Shown here one piece after another: positions 9,101 to 16,948 of a stretch of 64,000 nt of DNA (its first letter is position 1; each line of letters begins with the position of its first letter). The DNA is taken from NCBI GenBank assembly GCA_015067185.1, contig SVMZ01000001.1:89038-153037 (forward strand), written 5' to 3'. This DNA is from Oscillospiraceae bacterium (GTDB lineage: Bacteria > Bacillota > Clostridia > Oscillospirales > Ruminococcaceae). The notes under the pieces are model-generated. The model was not told where the DNA came from. It ran no database searches and saw only the letters and a program-made list of their open reading frames with translations. The position numbers and the translations under genes are program-made.

Positions 9101-9183
9101 TGGCGGAACAATATACTTCCTATGAATTAAAGAAATATTTTCCAATCTCTGCGCTCCTTCTTGAAATGATGGAAGAACTGTAA
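6127..9183 (+). CDS. M56-family (BlaR1-like) membrane metalloprotease with large non-PBP sensor region
   Basis: Membrane-embedded zinc protease expected to cleave the BlaI-like repressor encoded immediately upstream. Residues 1-310 hold about four membrane helices; the cytoplasmic loop contains the zinc motif HERAH (188-192), with the third ligand probably Glu229 in DIEAACDEK. The last helix is near 287-307. The remaining about 700 residues are predicted outside the cell. They contain none of the SxxK, SxN or KTG motifs of the BlaR1/MecR1 penicillin-binding sensor and are rich in Asp, Glu and Tyr, so the ligand is unknown. Classical BlaR1 is about 585-600 residues; this protein is 1018. AAGGAGG supports the start. 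Confidence 0.88.
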   Translation: MESLFLDIVNISITAGWFILAVMLLRMILKKAPKWIFCALWALVAFRLICPFSIESALSLIPSAQPLSQELFSAPLPSAGSPLSGTPGTFSPAFPSSSAADPGDSASPLQIWLFAAACIWLTGAAILLLYAIVSFLLLKHRLATATLFAPGIKQSEKVESPFVLGFFRPIIYLPYTIAENDLEYVIAHERAHIQRKDHWWKPVGFIILSVYWFHPLVWAAYLLLCRDIEAACDEKVIASTNQDYRRAYSTALLNCSITRRHIAACPIAFGETSVKSRIKSVMNYKKPAFWLILAAVILSLATAICLITVPKEKSPDDPSPLNYKNVITILPDDGTLQVIHYPETDPRKKEEGKILLGVSDCVDFAEYLENSEWKERRAPSDSPASPGSIEFIIEEEYRITVYRQPRIARVSYYDEERWYRTDRKDYDSAVEIAYSPDTLSADTANPTDTTDNIFPFGHIYRVNEVTYESPVYSFSYTVDTAPFFTLTSDHILLAAWDRQIDMSTDSFTQLGAFSKTRLTEENFDDLFLPGKLQSNLFSTTNIIKTIRKNTRQAWRIDVEEDENNVFFYLLLTNDNEVYLSYGYDAADGKATIRWLFRLERIDLLNCTAVSEGVIAHIEPCYYANDFDFEYEVLSVGEFIGSGSLVLSADWEGDILTVGEDYYENNGTGVTVKRDTHKLTRNGYGNFVLLLEHRNPDQEESAVYFIRGNNNIEYVFRITFTPKTTNGESPDDTEATDPLETAVSSAIMAHYDSGEPDGLIYAEGHILLGSESKSDADGQTDTIDEITLYLLVLKRAHAVYDPMKIINGGYGPVAITFIIDSNGQYQLKEYWEPRNGSYYEEDIRNKFPEPLADEVLINHQNYVTELDRLCTANAEAKFNRIAGIDNNTLNLPGDTMLYPTDPSHLSDEYIETHPDEFRAMLGNDEAALRYCFGEFLKGDQKGKKAEIMSEVCEEIMLFANAASSEAVIIDWTDPENVTGQLWFDAFQSNAKRLAEQYTSYELKKYFPISALLLEMMEEL

Positions 9184-9200
9184 CAAAATACCGTACCACT

Positions 9201-9236
9201 GAAACGACAGGCTTTTGTAAACCTGTCGTTTCCTGT
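9201..9236 (+). terminator. Terminator after the M56 gene
   Basis: GAAACGACAGG (9201-9211) pairs perfectly with CCTGTCGTTTC (9222-9232). The T run is short, but the position 17 bases after the stop fits. Confidence 0.7.
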
Positions 9237-9254
9237 TATTGCTTTATTTTCAAT

Positions 9255-9303
9255 ATAAAAAGAACACCGAATCATCCGGAATTTCTCTGAATGATTCGGT
9301 GTT
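9255..9303 (-). terminator. Terminator of the M20 peptidase gene
   Basis: AACACCGAATCAT (9263-9275) pairs with ATGATTCGGTGTT (9291-9303), 13 bp without mismatch. On the minus strand the stem is followed by TCTTTTTATA, so it terminates the leftward gene. Confidence 0.8.
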
Positions 9304-9328
9304 TGTTATGATCAGCTTTATAAATCAA

Positions 9329-10588
9329 TTATCCCAGCATCTTAATGACATAGGCCGCAATTGTCTTGGTGTAGTCAACAAACTTGTCACATTCAATAAA
9401 CTCGTTGGGCTGGTGGGCGCCACCCTCTTTATCAAAATCGCGTCCCATACCAAAGCCGTAGGCAAGGTTGCTGCCGTATTTGGAGATAACCGAGAGATCG
9501 GAAAGGCAGGAACCGCAAACCAGCAGCTCCTGTCCTGCTGCTTCTCTGGATGCCTCCAGCATCAGCTTAATATCCTCACTGTCCGGTTCACAGAAAACAT
9601 AATGGAAAAAGCGGGTATCCGGCTCAAAGCCGTCGCTGATGATTCCCATCGGTGCAAGACGCGCTGTCAATACCTGTTCCAATGCAGCAAGCTCGGCATA
9701 AATTTCATCCTTGCTCTTATCTGTGTAATAGGTGATGTGCATCTCTCCGACACCAAGGTCGTTTCCCTTGTTGCCTGCCATGATTCCCATATAACGGAAA
9801 GCGGTATCGGGAATACAGGTTCCGGCATAAAAGCGGTTTTCTGCCAACTCCTTACGGCGGTTTTCCGCAAAGCTCTCCAGAATATCCATAACTACCGGAA
9901 TCGCTCTTGCTGTCAATTTGGCGCTGTCTACCGTCTCTTTGGTATGATAGGTATATTTTATCTCCTGTCCTCCGGAGCCACAATGCCAGATCTGCCCTTC
10001 CTTGCAGTCCATATTGACGATGTGTTTGCAGGGATATTTCAGCACTGCGGCAAGCGCACCATGAGAGCCGCCATGCTCTTCATCGGAATAAGCTGAAAAA
10101 AGCAGATTGGCTTTAGGCTCAAATCCTTCCTCTTTCAGCAGCTTTATAACAAACAGTGCCGCAGCGAGAGCATATTTGTCATCTCCCGCACCGCGCCCCC
10201 ATATTTTTCCTTCGCTGATATCGCCGGAAAGCGGCTCTCTGTTCCAATTGGCAGCATCACCGATTTCAACGGTATCGGTGTGTCCCATCAGCATCAGAGC
10301 ATCGGTATCTTCTTTTCCCTTCCATCGCGCTGTCACGTTATATCGGTTCTCCAAATGATGGTTGGGAATATAATCCGGGTGATCTTCAAATCCTTCAATA
10401 TCAAGCGGGGAATACAAATCACTCTCCATCCCCAACTCCCGGCAGATATCATATATCTGTTCGGCCATCGCCTGCTCGTTTCCGCGGTCTCTGAAATTTT
10501 CAGAATTGATTTTGATAAAAGAACTGAGCAAATCAAACAATTCTTCTTTTCTTTCATCAATCAGACTGCAAATACGTTTTATCTCCAT
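9329..10588 (-). CDS. M20-family metallopeptidase (Xaa-His/dipeptidase-like)
   Basis: Cytosolic zinc amidohydrolase/peptidase of 419 residues. Metal-site motifs of the M20 clan are visible: MGHTDTVE with His as ligand, GRGAGDDK with the bridging Asp, and the SDEEHGG catalytic Glu pair. A lid domain interrupts the catalytic domain around residues 195-310. No signal peptide is present. Family members remove acyl or aminoacyl groups or split dipeptides; the exact substrate cannot be assigned. The ATG at 10588 is chosen because GGGAGGGAG stands just before it; an in-frame ATG at 10603 has no ribosome site. It appears monocistronic with its own terminator. Confidence 0.88.
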   Translation of the reverse strand: MEIKRICSLIDERKEELFDLLSSFIKINSENFRDRGNEQAMAEQIYDICRELGMESDLYSPLDIEGFEDHPDYIPNHHLENRYNVTARWKGKEDTDALMLMGHTDTVEIGDAANWNREPLSGDISEGKIWGRGAGDDKYALAAALFVIKLLKEEGFEPKANLLFSAYSDEEHGGSHGALAAVLKYPCKHIVNMDCKEGQIWHCGSGGQEIKYTYHTKETVDSAKLTARAIPVVMDILESFAENRRKELAENRFYAGTCIPDTAFRYMGIMAGNKGNDLGVGEMHITYYTDKSKDEIYAELAALEQVLTARLAPMGIISDGFEPDTRFFHYVFCEPDSEDIKLMLEASREAAGQELLVCGSCLSDLSVISKYGSNLAYGFGMGRDFDKEGGAHQPNEFIECDKFVDYTKTIAAYVIKMLG

Positions 10589-10743
10589 AAAACTCCCTCC
10601 CAATATAAAAACTCCAAAGAATCCTTTCTTTGTTTTAATATATCATATTCCCATTGTCATTGTCTATAATTATTTTTATCTTAGACAACACAGCGTACAA
10701 AATCATTTTAAAACGGAATTTTTCCTTTGTTTCCACCATAAGA

Positions 10744-10780
10744 AAGAGGACAGGAATACTCACGCTCTTCCTGTCCTCTT
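10744..10780 (-). terminator. Hairpin downstream of candidate small ORF
   Basis: AAGAGGACAGGAA (10744-10756) pairs perfectly with TTCCTGTCCTCTT (10768-10780), 13 bp around an 11-base loop. Neither side has a long T run, so it may be a weak terminator for the small leftward ORF at 10871-10954 or a stability element. Confidence 0.5.
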
Positions 10781-10870
10781 CTGCTTTCATCTCAATAATT
10801 CATCCTGAGCTATCCTACATCCCTTTCATAAAACATAAACGCGCTTTTTATAAATTTCTCTACCCTAAGC

Positions 10871-10954
10871 TTATTCCTTGCTGGATCCGGTATCTTTCAC
10901 AAGTTCATACATCATCATTGCCGGCAGTACCATAACAAACAGAACAGTCCACAT
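10871..10954 (-). CDS. Candidate 27-residue single-span membrane peptide
   Basis: Too short for ordinary gene finding, but supported by a strong ribosome site GGAGGAAA at proper distance from the ATG and by a sensible product: MWTVLFVMVLPAMMMYE, a hydrophobic helix, then a short polar tail LVKDTGSSKE. A 13-bp hairpin lies about 90 bases downstream on the same strand. The nearest genes are M20 peptidase (same strand, downstream) and tRNA-Gln. The peptide resembles no family I can name; small single-span proteins often act as subunits or modulators of membrane complexes. Real translation is not shown. Confidence 0.42.
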   Translation of the reverse strand: MWTVLFVMVLPAMMMYELVKDTGSSKE

Positions 10955-11185
10955 AAATCATTTCCTCCAACTTTCGCTGCATCAGATTTTATTGCAGCTT
11001 TTTCTCTGTTGAATTCATTTTATCATGTTCACTGTCCCATAAAACGGACGCTGCTTTGACACGTTCCCCGTCAGGAAGATATTTTTGCAGACAACTGTTA
11101 TCCTGCATAAGCACAACGGACTTTCTGCGTGTTTTATCTTTTATCTTGCCTTAATACTGATTATAAAACAAGGAACCTGCTGCAT

Positions 11186-11199
11186 CTGTTGCGCAACAG
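11186..11199. repeat. 14-bp perfect palindrome in a gene-free stretch
   Basis: CTGTTGCGCAACAG is its own reverse complement. It lies in a stretch (about 10960-11260) where no gene is supported. It could be an operator or a chance element. Confidence 0.3.
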
Positions 11200-11263
11200 T
11201 TTCCCCGGATCACGATATTATATTGAAAACCATCATCTTTTCTTTGAAATATGTTTATAATTG

Positions 11264-11466
11264 TTGACAATGATAATACTATTACTATATGGTATTTGCA
11301 ATTCCACTTTATATGCGCTAAACTATTTGTGGCATTATTTTGTTCTCTCTTTTTAATGTCCTCCTCATATGTTTGTTGCTGTAACTGGCAGGGTACAACT
11401 CTATCTTACCATATTAGGAGTTTTTGCTATAAGCTTTTCTGAACCACACGACTATCGTGTGGTTTT
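11264..11466 (+). ncRNA. Candidate small RNA bounded by promoter and hairpin
   Basis: TTGACA at 11264-11269 with TATATG at 11286-11291 (16-base spacer) resembles a promoter and overlaps an AT-rich GATAAT/ATTA element. A perfect 10-bp stem with a 3-base loop (11442-11464) followed by TTTTC would end a transcript of about 170 bases. No open frame here has a ribosome site. No known RNA family is recognised, so this rests only on the signals at both ends. Confidence 0.25.
11442..11466 (+). terminator. Hairpin with short T run
   Basis: AACCACACGA pairs with TCGTGTGGTT around CTA. The T tract follows on the plus strand only, so it would terminate rightward transcription coming from the gene-free region. 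Confidence 0.5.
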
Positions 11467-11474
11467 CTATATAC

Positions 11475-11510
11475 AAACAAAAAGGACACCTTTTGGTGTC
11501 CTTTTTGTTT
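11475..11510 (-). terminator. Terminator of the tRNA-Gln transcript
   Basis: A perfect 16-bp stem (11475-11490 with 11495-11510) with a TTTT loop abuts the CCA end of the tRNA. On the minus strand it carries a CTTTTTGTTT tail. Confidence 0.85.
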
Positions 11511-11586
11511 TGGCAGCGGCACTAGGATTCGAACCTAGGTGATGACGGAGTCAGAGTCCGTTGCCTTACCGCTTGGCGATGCCGCT
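11511..11586 (-). tRNA. tRNA-Gln (anticodon CTG), CCA encoded
   Basis: Read on the minus strand the 76 bases fold as a standard cloverleaf: acceptor AGCGGCA with TGCCGCT, anticodon stem ACGGA/TCCGT around loop CTCTGAC (anticodon CTG), T stem CCTAG/CTAGG with GTTCGAAT loop, discriminator G and an encoded CCA. It is a single tRNA with its own consensus promoter and terminator. Confidence 0.95.
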
Positions 11587-11624
11587 ATCTGCTTTTTTAG
11601 GGGTTGTCTCTGACAACGTTATAT

Positions 11625-11653
11625 ATTATAATACACGGGTTTCGATTTGTCAA
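11625..11653 (-). promoter_or_regulatory. Promoter of tRNA-Gln
   Basis: On the minus strand TTGACA (11653-11648), 17 bases, TATAAT (11630-11625): exact consensus in both boxes, as expected for a stable RNA. A GTTGTC-TCT-GACAAC dyad lies between promoter and tRNA and would form a leader hairpin. Confidence 0.88.
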
Positions 11654-11758
11654 CACTTTTTTGAAATTTTTTTTGATTTTTTTCAAACCTACTTATTTAC
11701 AGGATGCTATCTTCATTTTCCTTCCTTTTCACTTTTCAATCCCACCTTCTGGAATTTC

Positions 11759-11787
11759 TTGCTTTTTCTTTAGAATGATGCTATAAT
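11759..11787 (+). promoter_or_regulatory. Promoter of cdd
   Basis: TTGCTT (11759-11764), 17 bases, TATAAT (11782-11787), 36 bases before the GTG start of cdd. Confidence 0.7.
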
Positions 11788-11823
11788 AAATTCACTTTAT
11801 ACGAGATACAAGGAGGTCATCCC

Positions 11824-12219
11824 GTGCAGACGATTTCTGAATCTACAAAAGAAGCTCTTGCCGAAGCCGCTCGCTCTGCTATGAAATTTGCATACGTTCC
11901 CTATTCTCATTTTCAGGTCGGAGCAGCACTTCTCGGCAGATCCGGACGGATCTACTCCGGCTGCAATATAGAGAACTCCTCTTACGGTGCAACTAACTGT
12001 GCAGAGCGTACTGCCCTGTTCAAAGCTGTATCAGAGGGAGAGCGGGAATTTGATGCCATTGCCATTGTTTCAAGTGCCGGCACAGCTACTCCCCCATGCG
12101 GTATCTGCCGTCAGGTTCTTTCGGAATTTGCTCCTGCTCTGCCTGTTCTGTTGGTATGTGAAGATAAAATTATCGAAACCTCACTGGATAAGATATTCGG
12201 TATGCCTTTTGAACTGTGA
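11824..12219 (+). CDS. cdd: Cytidine deaminase
   Basis: Deaminates cytidine and deoxycytidine to uridine and deoxyuridine in pyrimidine salvage. The 131-residue length is that of the homotetrameric bacterial enzyme. The zinc and catalytic residues are all present: Cys59-Ala-Glu61 (NCAERTA) and PCGIC with Cys92 and Cys95; the FQVGAA and NIENSSYG substrate motifs also match. The start is a GTG preceded by AAGGAGG. The GH20 gene follows after 85 bases without a terminator, so read-through is possible although the functions differ. Confidence 0.96.
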   Translation: MQTISESTKEALAEAARSAMKFAYVPYSHFQVGAALLGRSGRIYSGCNIENSSYGATNCAERTALFKAVSEGEREFDAIAIVSSAGTATPPCGICRQVLSEFAPALPVLLVCEDKIIETSLDKIFGMPFEL

Positions 12220-12304
12220 ACAGATCTTTTCCTGCATATCCTGTTTGTTATCTCATTAATTTTAACCTTATCAATTGTTATCTATAAAAAGGAGAAGTTA
12301 AATC

Positions 12305-13744
12305 ATGGAAAATACCATTATTATCCCTACCCCCAAAAAAGCAACATTACTTTCCGACGATACTGCACGTCTCTCTCCCTCGCTCTGTACAAAACAGACC
12401 GACTGGAAAGAACAGATCGATGTATTCAAAAGCTATTTTTACAGAAAACATGAGTTTGAACTTCAAAACGGAGACAGTATTGAATTGGTATATGACGCTG
12501 CTGTCTGCGAAAAAGGATATACGCTTGATTGCAGTGACAGAATGATTATCTCTGCCTCATCCAAAGAGGGGATCCTCTATGGCATTGCCACAGCCCTGCA
12601 GCTGCTGCAGGCAGAAGAGGACGGCACACTTACTGCTCCTCAGATTCACATCGAGGACTGGCCCGATAAGGAATACCGCGGTCTTATGGTCAGCCTTGCC
12701 GATGGATTCCACACTCTTGAGCAGTTGAAAAAAACACTTGACGTCTGTTTCTTCTTCAAGGTCAAATACGCCCAGCTGCACTTTATCGATAACAACCTTT
12801 ATACGCTTCCCTCCAAAGTACTGCCCGATATCTCAACCAAAGGAAAATGCTACACTTTTGAAGAGATTGCCGAACTCAACCGCTATGCCAAGGAACGCGG
12901 TATTGTCATTGTCCCCGAATTTGAAACTCCTGGGCACGCAGCCTCCATGATCCGTGCCTATCCCGAAATATTTGCCAACCACATTGAGGGCGAAGGCGTC
13001 TCTATCGTTGCTGAGAACGGAAATATCCTGGATGATGGTACAATTATCTGCGCCGGAAGTCCAAAAGCTTTTGAAGCCGTTACCTCCCTTCTGACAGAGA
13101 TTGCCGAGATGTTCCCGGATTCCCCCTATATTCACATCGGCGGCGATGAAGCTACCATTGCCGCATGGAACCAGTGCAGCACCTGTCTTGAATATATGCG
13201 TGAGCACGGTATCGAAGATGAATATGAGCTTTACAGCGAGTTTGTCGGCCGTGTTGCCCAGCATGTCTTTGATATTGGCCGTACCCCTATCGTTTGGGAA
13301 GGTTTTCCCAAAAAAGGTGTGCAGTATATTCCTCAAAAGACCATTGTTATTGCCTGGGAATCTCACTATCATCTGGTTCAGGATCTGTTGGAAGAGGGAT
13401 TTGAAGTCATCAACTGCACCTGGCAGCCGCTCTACATTGTCAACAGCACCATTCAGCGCTGGACTCCAAAAGATATTATGGCATGGAATGTCTACAACTG
13501 GCAGCATTGGTGGCCGAACTCTGAAGCTTATCTCAATCCTATCACTGTGGCTCCCACCGATCAGGTTATGGGCGCTCAGCTCTGTTCCTGGTGCTACAGC
13601 TATGCCCAGGAGATCTTCCTGATCATAGAAAACCTTGCCGCCATGTCTGAACGTGTATGGAATGTCCGCCGTGTATGCGATGATAAAACTTTCCTGAAAA
13701 AACATACCAAACAGGTTGCAAATATTCTTCGTATTATTGATTGA
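12305..13744 (+). CDS. Glycoside hydrolase family 20 beta-N-acetylhexosaminidase
   Basis: Removes terminal beta-N-acetylglucosamine or galactosamine by substrate-assisted catalysis. The 479 residues comprise an N-terminal GH20b-type alpha/beta domain (about 1-118) and the TIM barrel, which starts at YRGLM with the conserved Arg125. The catalytic pair is Asp281-Glu282 in HIGGDEA, and the EFETPGH motif precedes it. No signal peptide, so it works on imported oligosaccharides. AAGGAG precedes the ATG. A deacetylase for the resulting amino sugar (nagA) lies 40 kb away in the same window, not in the same operon. Confidence 0.92.
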   Translation: MENTIIIPTPKKATLLSDDTARLSPSLCTKQTDWKEQIDVFKSYFYRKHEFELQNGDSIELVYDAAVCEKGYTLDCSDRMIISASSKEGILYGIATALQLLQAEEDGTLTAPQIHIEDWPDKEYRGLMVSLADGFHTLEQLKKTLDVCFFFKVKYAQLHFIDNNLYTLPSKVLPDISTKGKCYTFEEIAELNRYAKERGIVIVPEFETPGHAASMIRAYPEIFANHIEGEGVSIVAENGNILDDGTIICAGSPKAFEAVTSLLTEIAEMFPDSPYIHIGGDEATIAAWNQCSTCLEYMREHGIEDEYELYSEFVGRVAQHVFDIGRTPIVWEGFPKKGVQYIPQKTIVIAWESHYHLVQDLLEEGFEVINCTWQPLYIVNSTIQRWTPKDIMAWNVYNWQHWWPNSEAYLNPITVAPTDQVMGAQLCSWCYSYAQEIFLIIENLAAMSERVWNVRRVCDDKTFLKKHTKQVANILRIID

Positions 13745-13829
13745 TTGTCCCTTATTCTCCCATTTTTCAACTAAATAAATTGTTCATTTCAAAAAAAGTA
13801 AACAATTTGGAAATAAATCCCCTGAATAA

Positions 13830-13858
13830 TTGACAACGACTATACTTCCAGATATAAT
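13830..13858 (+). promoter_or_regulatory. Promoter of the TRAP-TAXI operon
   Basis: TTGACA (13830-13835), exactly 17 bases, TATAAT (13853-13858): full consensus, 48 bases before the ATG of the binding protein gene. Confidence 0.88.
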
Positions 13859-13906
13859 ATAGTCTAATTATAATACTTCGCATTTATTTAGAAAGGAATC
13901 AAGGCT

Positions 13907-14860
13907 ATGAAAAAGATTGTATGCGTTTTACTCGCCGTTATGCTGTCCATGATGATCTTCACAGCTTGCGGCAACACCACTATGACTATGGGTACCGGCG
14001 GTACCGGCGGTACATACTACGGTTACGGCGGCATCCTCGGCAATCAGATTAAAACTTCCTCCGGCATTACTGTTAACGTAGTTTCCACCGACGGTTCCAA
14101 GGCTAACATCCTCGGTATCGATGCCGGAAACTATCAGCTCGCTACCGTTCAATCTGATGTTATCGGTCACGCTATAAACGGTGCTGTTAGTTTCTCAACT
14201 GAAGGACCCGTTGATTCTTTCCGTGTTATTGGCGCTCTCTATGAAGAACCCGTTCAGATTGTAACAATGAACCCCGAAATTAAGAGCGTTGCTGATCTTG
14301 TAGGCAAGAAAGTTTCTATCGGCGCTTCTGGCTCTGGTGTTTATTTCAATGCAATTGACGTCCTTGCAGCAGCAGGTCTCACCGAAAACGATATTATCCC
14401 CCAGTATCAATCCTTTAATGACTCTACCGATGCTCTTAAGGATGGCAAAATCGATGCTGCTTTCATTGTAGCTGGCCCTCCCACCCCTGCTGTTTCCGAG
14501 CTTTTCGCAACCAATAAAGCATATCTAATTCCTGTTGATGGCGAAATTGGTGAAAAACTGATGACAGAGTATGCTCATTACACAGAGTTTGTTATCCCTG
14601 CCGGCACATACGATGGTTTGGAAGAAGATATCCATACTGTTACCGTTAAAGCAACTCTTATCGTAAGCGCATCTGCTTCCGAAGATGATGTTTATAATAT
14701 CACCAAGGCTATCTTTGATAATGTCGATGCTATCACAGCCGCACATGCAAAGGGTGCTGAGCTTTCCCTCGAGAATGCCACAACGGGCATGGTTGCTCCT
14801 TTCCACAAGGGCGCTGCCAAGTATTTTGCAGAAAAAGGCATCACAGTTGAATCCAAATAA
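13907..14860 (+). CDS. TAXI-family TRAP transporter solute-binding lipoprotein
   Basis: Extracellular substrate-capture subunit of a TRAP transporter. A lipoprotein leader ends in FTACG, so Cys21 is the lipidated residue and anchors the protein to the membrane. The mature part follows the TAXI pattern: GTGGTGGTYYGYGGILGNQI near the N-terminus, the SVADLVGKKVSIGASGSG hinge segment and the DALKDGKIDAAF motif. Length 317 is typical. TAXI members have been associated with glutamate and other carboxylates, so a dicarboxylate or amino acid is a reasonable guess only. The fused permease gene follows in the same transcript. Confidence 0.93.
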   Translation: MKKIVCVLLAVMLSMMIFTACGNTTMTMGTGGTGGTYYGYGGILGNQIKTSSGITVNVVSTDGSKANILGIDAGNYQLATVQSDVIGHAINGAVSFSTEGPVDSFRVIGALYEEPVQIVTMNPEIKSVADLVGKKVSIGASGSGVYFNAIDVLAAAGLTENDIIPQYQSFNDSTDALKDGKIDAAFIVAGPPTPAVSELFATNKAYLIPVDGEIGEKLMTEYAHYTEFVIPAGTYDGLEEDIHTVTVKATLIVSASASEDDVYNITKAIFDNVDAITAAHAKGAELSLENATTGMVAPFHKGAAKYFAEKGITVESK

Positions 14861-14876
14861 TTGATTTGTGTTTTTC

Positions 14877-14912
14877 AATTGGCTGCAGCCGAATCCCTGC
14901 AGCCAATTCTTG
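14877..14912 (+). terminator. Intercistronic hairpin between TAXI binding protein and permease
   Basis: AATTGGCTGCAG (14877-14888) pairs perfectly with CTGCAGCCAATT (14897-14908), followed by a weak TCTTGTTT tail. It most likely stabilises or partly terminates the mRNA so that the binding protein exceeds the permease in amount. Confidence 0.7.
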
Positions 14913-14935
14913 TTTAAAATCAAAGGAGTGTTCCT

Positions 14936-16891
14936 ATGGGTCTTTTAAAGAAAAAAACTGCCCCGGAAATTCAGGCACAGGAACCAATGGATATTGATGC
15001 GGTCATGAAAAAATATGACCGCGAGTCCAATACCCGTGTGTGGGTAGGAGCTCCCAAATGGGTCGTTACCTGCATTCTGGCTACCTTTTCCATCTTTTGT
15101 ATTTATGTTACACTGTTTGCCACATGGCTGGATGAGATCCGTCTCACCTCCTTCATGGCATTCATCATTTTTATTGGCTACCTTGTGTTTCCTGCTAAAA
15201 AGGGTATGCAGAAAGCAAATTATATGCCTTGGTACGATATTATCATTATGCTGGCCGGTACAGGCTCCTTCCTGTATTACTGCATCAATGCAAAAGAGAT
15301 CGTAGAGCGCTACAAAATCGATAACTTTGAGATGATCATCGGTATTGTGGGTATCCTCTGCCTGGCTGAACTCTGCCGCCGCAGTGTTGGTATTCCCATT
15401 CTGATTGTTGCCGGCGTTCTGTTGGTATATGCTTTAATTTTTGGTTCCACCAACCCCAGTGTTCTGGCACGCGTTATGGAAAATGTTCGTGTGCTCTTCT
15501 ATTCTAAGGAAGGTATTCTCTCTACCCCGATTAATGTCTGCTCCAAATACATCGTAATGTTCATCATCTTCGGTGCATTTCTGGAGCGTACCGGTATCGC
15601 AGATTTCTTTATCAAGATTGCTAATGCTCTTGTTGGACGCTTCTCCGGCGGACCTGCAAAGGTTGCAGTTGTTGCTTCCGCTCTTGAAGGTATGGTTTCT
15701 GGTTCCTCCGTTGCCAACACTGTTGGTTCCGGTGCTGTAACCATTCCTCTAATGAAGCGCACCGGCTATAAACCGGAATTTGCCGCAGCAGCTGAAGCTT
15801 CTGCTTCCACAGGTGGACAGATCATGCCTCCGATCATGGGTGCAGCCGCCTTCTTAATGGCCGAAACCGTTGGTGTTCCCTACTCCAATATCGTTGTAAG
15901 AGCCATTTTGCCCGCTGTTCTCTATTTCGCAGGTGTGTTTATTACCGTTCATCTGGAAGCTAAAAAAGAAGGACTCAAAGGTCTCAGCAAAAAAGAGCTT
16001 CCCCGTCTGAAGCCCCTTCTCAAACAGACTTATCTGCTTCTCCCCTTGATTCTCCTTATCTACCTTGTAGGCACCAGCACCCGTTCCATTGCTTACGCAG
16101 CAGCCATTGCCATTGTTGTAGCCATCGTTGTAAGTCTGTTCAATAAAGAACATCGCATCACTCCCAAGCGTCTGCTTGAAGCGCTTGCTGCGGGCGGACA
16201 GGGTATGATCACCGTTGCTGCAGCCTGTGGTGTTGCAGGTATTATTGCAGGTATTATCGGTGTTACCGGTCTTGCCTATATGCTGTTCAACGGTATTGTT
16301 GCACTGGCAGGAAATCAGGTTATCATTGCTCTGGTTCTTACCATGCTCTGCTGCATTGTTCTGGGCATGGGTGTTCCTACAACCGCTAACTACTGCATTA
16401 TGGCAGCCACCTGCGCACCTATTCTGGTACAGATGGGTGTCCCGATGATTGCAGCCCACTTCTTTGTTTTCTATTTCGGTATTGTGGCAGACCTCACACC
16501 TCCGGTTGCTTTGGCTGCTTATGCCGGCGCGGCTATCGCCCAGGCAAATCCGATGAAAACAGCTATCACCTCCACTAAACTGGCAATCGGTGCATTTATC
16601 GTTCCCTATGTTTTTGCCCTCAACCCGGCAATGCTGTTTATAGATACCTCTGTAGGTGAAGTTATTCTTATCTGCATCAGCTCTTTGATCGGTATGTTCG
16701 GTGTCGCCGCTTCTCTGGAAGGATATCTCTTCCGTAATATGCGCTGGTATGAGCGTGTATTGAGTGCCGCAGGCGGTCTGTTGCTGATCTACCCCGGCCT
16801 TGTTACCGATGTTATTGGTTTTGTGTTGGTTGCTCTTGTTGTTGCCCTCCAGTTTATTGGTCGCAAAAATAACACTGCTGCCGTTGCATAA
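14936..16891 (+). CDS. TRAP transporter fused permease (4TM+12TM, TAXI type)
   Basis: Membrane component that uses a sodium or proton gradient to import the ligand delivered by the TAXI lipoprotein encoded upstream. At 651 residues it joins the small DctQ-like four-helix subunit (about 50-165) to the large DctM-like subunit (about 165-640). The large-subunit hallmarks are visible: GPAKVAVVASALEGMVSGSS, the ASASTGGQIMPPIMGAAAF loop and GMGVPTTANYCIMAA. AAAGGAG precedes the ATG, and a terminator follows. The first 40 residues are polar and cytoplasmic. Confidence 0.94.
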   Translation: MGLLKKKTAPEIQAQEPMDIDAVMKKYDRESNTRVWVGAPKWVVTCILATFSIFCIYVTLFATWLDEIRLTSFMAFIIFIGYLVFPAKKGMQKANYMPWYDIIIMLAGTGSFLYYCINAKEIVERYKIDNFEMIIGIVGILCLAELCRRSVGIPILIVAGVLLVYALIFGSTNPSVLARVMENVRVLFYSKEGILSTPINVCSKYIVMFIIFGAFLERTGIADFFIKIANALVGRFSGGPAKVAVVASALEGMVSGSSVANTVGSGAVTIPLMKRTGYKPEFAAAAEASASTGGQIMPPIMGAAAFLMAETVGVPYSNIVVRAILPAVLYFAGVFITVHLEAKKEGLKGLSKKELPRLKPLLKQTYLLLPLILLIYLVGTSTRSIAYAAAIAIVVAIVVSLFNKEHRITPKRLLEALAAGGQGMITVAAACGVAGIIAGIIGVTGLAYMLFNGIVALAGNQVIIALVLTMLCCIVLGMGVPTTANYCIMAATCAPILVQMGVPMIAAHFFVFYFGIVADLTPPVALAAYAGAAIAQANPMKTAITSTKLAIGAFIVPYVFALNPAMLFIDTSVGEVILICISSLIGMFGVAASLEGYLFRNMRWYERVLSAAGGLLLIYPGLVTDVIGFVLVALVVALQFIGRKNNTAAVA

Positions 16892-16918
16892 TCCCAAAGT
16901 ATCAGATAAACATTTTCA

Positions 16919-16948
16919 GTCCCCGTCGCAAGACGGGGACTTTATTTT
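16919..16948 (+). terminator. Terminator of the TRAP operon
   Basis: AGTCCCCGTC (16919-16928) pairs perfectly with GACGGGGACT (16932-16941), followed by TTATTTTG. Confidence 0.88.

Noticed and set aside
5762..9183. Beta-lactam resistance operon (blaI-blaR1)
   Set aside because: No beta-lactamase or mecA-type gene, and the sensor lacks penicillin-binding motifs.
9239..10096. 285-codon plus-strand frame in the M20 region
   Set aside because: The minus strand encodes a complete M20 peptidase with metal motifs; the plus frame runs through the terminator.
11085..11442. Plus-strand frames of 60-63 codons in the gene-free stretch
   Set aside because: No ribosome sites, odd Cys/Phe-rich composition and no family resemblance.
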